Shown here one piece after another: positions 63,636-64,000 of a DNA stretch of 64,000 nucleotides; within the stretch, counting starts at the first letter, position 1; the number at the start of each line of letters is the position of its first letter. The stretch comes from an uncultured Pelagibacteraceae bacterium (GTDB lineage: Bacteria; Pseudomonadota; Alphaproteobacteria; Pelagibacterales; Pelagibacteraceae), in NCBI GenBank assembly GCA_902606115.1, contig CACLFM010000001.1, positions 172,311 through 236,310 of the forward strand. Reading direction: 5' to 3'. The position numbers were made by a program, and so were the translations under genes. The notes beneath the pieces were generated by a model. It was given only the letters and a program-made list of their open reading frames with translations, had not been told where the DNA came from and did not search any database.

Positions 63636-64000
63636 ATGAACGTAACAATTGTTGATTACAAATCAGGGAACATAAGTTCTGTAATAAACTCATTTAAAGA
63701 AGTAGCACGAGATAAAATTAAAATCGAGATCACTTCAGATATTAATAAAATAAAATCAAGTGATAAAGTCGTTTTGCCTGGACAGGGCTCTTTTAAGAGC
63801 TGCATTGAAGCTTTAAATGGAATTAGTGGTCTTGTCGAAACCTTAAATGATTTTGCAATTAATGATAAAAAACCTCTACTTGGAATTTGTGTTGGTTTAC
63901 AAATGTTTGCAGATGTCGGATTCGAGGAAACTGAGACAAAAGGTTTAGGATGGATCTCCGGAAAAGTTACAAAGATAGATAATCAGAATGGGAAATACAA
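63636..64000 (+). CDS. hisH: Imidazole glycerol phosphate synthase glutaminase subunit (partial)
   Basis: The 5' part of HisH, cut by the window end after 121 codons. It starts VTIVDYKSGNISSVINSF and shows the oxyanion segment VVLPGQGSFKSC and the nucleophile cysteine in LLGICVGLQMFAD, followed by KGLGWISGKV. It supplies ammonia to HisF. The start is ATG 63636, six bases after hisB. Confidence 0.95.
   Translation, partial: MNVTIVDYKSGNISSVINSFKEVARDKIKIEITSDINKIKSSDKVVLPGQGSFKSCIEALNGISGLVETLNDFAINDKKPLLGICVGLQMFADVGFEETETKGLGWISGKVTKIDNQNGKY

Noticed and set aside
1..64000. tRNA genes, CRISPR arrays, insertion sequences or prophage
   Set aside because: Gaps are too short for most; no cloverleaf, spaced repeats, transposase or integrase sequence was seen.

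Overview
The window is one continuous stretch of a small, very AT-rich alphaproteobacterial chromosome, most likely from the SAR11 clade (Candidatus Pelagibacter or a close relative). This rests on the strong A/T bias (lysine, asparagine and isoleucine-rich proteins), genes separated by only a few bases or overlapping by 4, alphaproteobacterial gene orders (parA-parB-rsmG-mnmG-mnmE-rho and hemE next to the PPSR-maf-aroE-coaE-dnaQ block), reduced versions of several proteins, and no mobile elements, CRISPR arrays, tRNA or rRNA genes. No gene-free gap exceeds 300 bases; the longest is 284 bases.

Layout. 1-950: the tail of an unknown gene, three tandem 11-bp repeats, the first copy of a GC-rich repeated hairpin, a small basic protein and a rhodanese. 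957-7539 (minus strand): a translation and RNA operon nusA-infB-rbfA-rpsO-pnp plus a 50-residue membrane protein; rimP, the ylxR-type gene and truB, often in this operon elsewhere, are not present. 7552-13920 (minus): tsaB-fur-miaB-phoH-ybeY-lnt-metK, closed by a UUCG-loop terminator. 13853-19188: cell-wall enzymes (deacetylase, Bax-type glucosaminidase), Nfu, trpS and murJ. 19239-24707: malic enzyme, a BON lipoprotein, a frameshifted rsmI, an LpoA-like lipoprotein and rdgB. 24738-28659: grpE-dnaK-dnaJ with a heat-shock-type promoter. 28667-33628: a zinc-ribbon microprotein and the dapB-nth-adoK group, separated by two strong Fur-box-like sequences, then an oxidoreductase and a polytopic membrane protein. 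33656-39547: the most accessory part, with microproteins, the second repeated hairpin, an ABM-fold/DUF4149/msrB operon, an ArfA-like ribosome-rescue microprotein, a receiver-less winged-helix regulator, an L,D-transpeptidase, PLP homeostasis and ThiE-like genes starting back to back, and a porin.

39577-49118: leuS-lptE-holA on the plus strand and mnmE-mnmG-rsmG-parA-parB on the minus strand, with a near-perfect parS inside rsmG. 49168-51712: a sulfotransferase and an OGT-like glycosyltransferase between housekeeping genes. 51733-55493: rho and three late haem genes (hemE-hemH-hemJ). 55494-55777: an AT-rich gap between hemE and the PPSR gene, the position of the chromosome origin in Caulobacter and Rickettsia; genes point away from it on both sides, and parS lies 10 kb away, so it is a good candidate for oriC. 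55778-64000: PPSR-maf-aroE-coaE-dnaQ, secB, fxsA, Tim44-like, Smr, hslVU with a second heat-shock-type promoter, and the start of a hisB-hisH operon cut by the window end.

The most unusual observations are the covarying repeated hairpin placed 7-8 bases after two unrelated small genes, the ArfA-like microgene, the twin Fur boxes at dapB, the broken rsmI, a terminator for the porin gene that doubles as the last codons of the opposite gene, and divergent genes whose starts touch or overlap. No complete new multi-gene system is evident.
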